Of a DNA stretch of 6,531 bases, positions 5,358 through 6,531 are shown one piece after another; positions within the stretch are counted from its first letter, which is position 1; the number at the start of each line of letters is the position of its first letter. Made by a program: the position numbers and the translations under genes. Location of the stretch: positions 2,324 through 8,854 of the forward strand of contig JAUNWB010000039.1 of NCBI GenBank assembly GCA_030540535.1, given 5' to 3'. A model generated the notes under the pieces. That model did not search any database. It was not told the origin of the DNA and worked only from the letters and a program-made list of their open reading frames with translations. This DNA comes from Elusimicrobiales bacterium. GTDB lineage: Bacteria > Elusimicrobiota > Elusimicrobia > Elusimicrobiales > Elusimicrobiaceae.

Positions 5358-5449
5358 GGAATATATGATAACAAATATAAAAATAATATGCAACCCGTTT
5401 TTTGTGTTTTTTCCTGTTTGCTTCGTTTTGGTTTTTATATAATATATAT
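5354..5449. other. AT-rich spacer upstream of nadB
   Basis: These 96 bases hold no credible gene. The left half is A/T-rich and the right half is T-rich on the plus strand (for example TTTTTTGTGTTTTTTCC). A consensus TATAAT at 5438-5443 is the only promoter element seen for nadB; no -35 is convincing at 16-18 bp. With that -10, transcription would start at about 5450, the A of the nadB start codon, and there is no Shine-Dalgarno. Confidence 0.5.
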
Positions 5450-6531
5450 ATGAAAGTCATTCATACGGATTGTTTGGTTATCGGCGGCGGGATTGCCGGT
5501 TGCGTATACGCCCACCAGGCCGCCAAAAAGGGTTTAAAAACCCTGCTTTTGTGCTGCGGGGATATGCCCCAAGCCAACAGCGATTTGGCGCAGGGGGGGA
5601 TTGTGTATGAACCCAATTTGCGCATGGACGATTTACTCGCCGACGTACGTATGGCCACCGCCGGTTTATGTAACGACGAAGCCGTCCGCGCTCTTTCCCA
5701 GGCGGGCTGCACGGCCGTGGAAGAAGTGTTTTTGAAAGATTTAAACGTTCCTTTCGACCGCGACGAAAACCACGCCCTGCGTTTCACGCGTGAGGGCGCC
5801 CACCGCAAAAACCGCATTATTTATTCCAAAGATACCACGGGCCACGCCATGCTTGCGGCCATCCAGGCCGCTGTGCGCAAAAACCCGCTGATTACGGTGC
5901 GGGAATATGCTTCGGCCATTGATTTGTTGACGTTGTCCCATAGTTCCACCGACCTGATGGACCGCTACCGCCCGCTGACGGTTTTCGGCGCGTATGTGCT
6001 GGATAACAAAACGGGCGAAGTGTTTGCCGTAACCGCCAAAAAAACCGTACTGGCGACGGGCGGCGTCGGCCAGGTGTACCGTCATACCACCAATTCGGAA
6101 CATTCGTACGGGCACGGCGTGGCGATGGCTTACCGCGTGGGCGCGCGCGTGATGAACATGGAGTTTGTGCAGTTCCATCCGACGGTATTTGCCAAGGGCA
6201 AGAGCTTTTTGCTGTCCGAAGCGCTGCGCGGAGAAGGCGCCATCCTTCGCAACAGCAAAGGCGAAGCGTTTATGGAAAAATACCATCCGCTGAAGGATTT
6301 GGCCCCGCGTGACGTGGTTTCCCGTGCGATTGAGGAAGAACGGCTGAAAACCTCGCACGATTGCGTGTATTTGGATATTACCCATAACCCCTCCGAAGAA
6401 ACCAAAGAACGCTTCCCCGCTATTTATAAAAAATGCCTGGAAGAAGGGTTCGATATGACGAAAGTGCCCGTGCCCGTGGTTCCCGCCGCGCATTATTTTT
6501 GCGGCGGCGTGTACGCCACGCCGGAGGGGAG
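5450..6531 (+). CDS. nadB: L-aspartate oxidase, N-terminal 360 residues (cut by window edge)
   Basis: NadB is the FAD enzyme that oxidises L-aspartate to iminoaspartate, the first step of de novo NAD synthesis before quinolinate synthase NadA; in anaerobes fumarate can serve as electron acceptor. The visible part starts with MKVIHTDCLVIGGGIAG, where GGGIAG (12-17) is the FAD dinucleotide-binding loop, then DLAQGGI (45-51). Active-site motifs follow: TREGAH (113-118), QFHPT with His243, SEALRGEGA (256-264), APRDVVSRA with Arg287 and PAAHYFCGGV with His348. These align with the E. coli catalytic residues E121, H244, R290 and H351. The TEALRGEGA and PAAHYxCGG forms favour NadB over the related fumarate reductase/succinate dehydrogenase flavoproteins. 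About 180 C-terminal residues lie outside the window. The start at 5450 lies directly before the FAD motif as expected, but it has no Shine-Dalgarno and a TATAAT 7 nt upstream, suggesting leaderless mRNA. Whether nadA or nadC follow cannot be seen. Confidence 0.93.
   Translation, partial: MKVIHTDCLVIGGGIAGCVYAHQAAKKGLKTLLLCCGDMPQANSDLAQGGIVYEPNLRMDDLLADVRMATAGLCNDEAVRALSQAGCTAVEEVFLKDLNVPFDRDENHALRFTREGAHRKNRIIYSKDTTGHAMLAAIQAAVRKNPLITVREYASAIDLLTLSHSSTDLMDRYRPLTVFGAYVLDNKTGEVFAVTAKKTVLATGGVGQVYRHTTNSEHSYGHGVAMAYRVGARVMNMEFVQFHPTVFAKGKSFLLSEALRGEGAILRNSKGEAFMEKYHPLKDLAPRDVVSRAIEEERLKTSHDCVYLDITHNPSEETKERFPAIYKKCLEEGFDMTKVPVPVVPAAHYFCGGVYATPEG

Noticed and set aside
5239..5460. 73-codon minus-strand frame overlapping the peptide promoter and gene
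   Set aside because: It starts inside nadB, translates AT-rich promoter DNA into a Lys/Tyr/Ile-rich sequence, and its end is out of frame with the better-supported 28-residue peptide, which has the Shine-Dalgarno.
5741..6493. 250-codon open frame on the minus strand inside nadB
   Set aside because: It is His/Arg/Gly-rich antisense shadow of the conserved nadB frame with no family match or start signals.
1..6531. CRISPR array, tRNA or rRNA gene, insertion sequence or integration site
   Set aside because: I looked for spaced direct repeats, cloverleaf or rRNA signatures, transposase motifs and terminal inverted repeats with target duplications, and saw none.

Overview
The window reads as a piece of a bacterial chromosome with GC-rich, tightly packed genes separated by short AT-rich spacers. 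The organism is not named by any marker gene. Two stand-alone type IV pilin-like genes with cysteine-rich C-terminal halves and their own promoters and terminators fit the Elusimicrobiota (for example gut relatives of Elusimicrobium), but that is inference at moderate confidence.

Layout from left to right: (1) the 5' end of an unrecognised membrane protein gene on the minus strand (1-222, runs off the window). (2) A divergent promoter region in which the two -35 boxes overlap. (3) A two-gene plus-strand operon: an ABC-F ATPase of the YheS type (317-2167), then a DEAD-box RNA helicase with a basic tail (2170-3771). The helicase Shine-Dalgarno lies inside the last codons of the ABC-F gene, so the two are probably translationally coupled; both families act on ribosomes or structured RNA. 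(4) A hairpin terminator with A and T tracts on both sides, shared by the helicase and the convergent pilin gene. (5) Two divergent pilin-like genes (3837-4361 minus, 4483-5001 plus) with back-to-back sigma70-type promoters in a 121-bp spacer. (6) A terminator with a UUCG loop after the second pilin gene. (7) A compact minus-strand transcription unit (about 5062-5353) encoding a 28-residue peptide. (8) The first 360 codons of nadB, L-aspartate oxidase (5450 to the right edge).

The most interesting element is the small unit in (7), which a length-filtered gene caller would miss. It has a good -35/-10 pair, a 19-bp near-perfect palindrome over the -35 box and spacer, a leader with an exact 8-nt complement of its own Shine-Dalgarno, a well-placed start codon, a structured 3' untranslated region with competing stems, and its own intrinsic terminator. 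I do not recognise the peptide.

A second theme is start-site architecture. The pilin genes, the helicase and the small peptide have clear Shine-Dalgarno sequences, whereas nadB, the ABC-F gene and the left-edge membrane gene have none and sit very close to predicted transcription starts, which suggests leaderless or very short-leader mRNAs.
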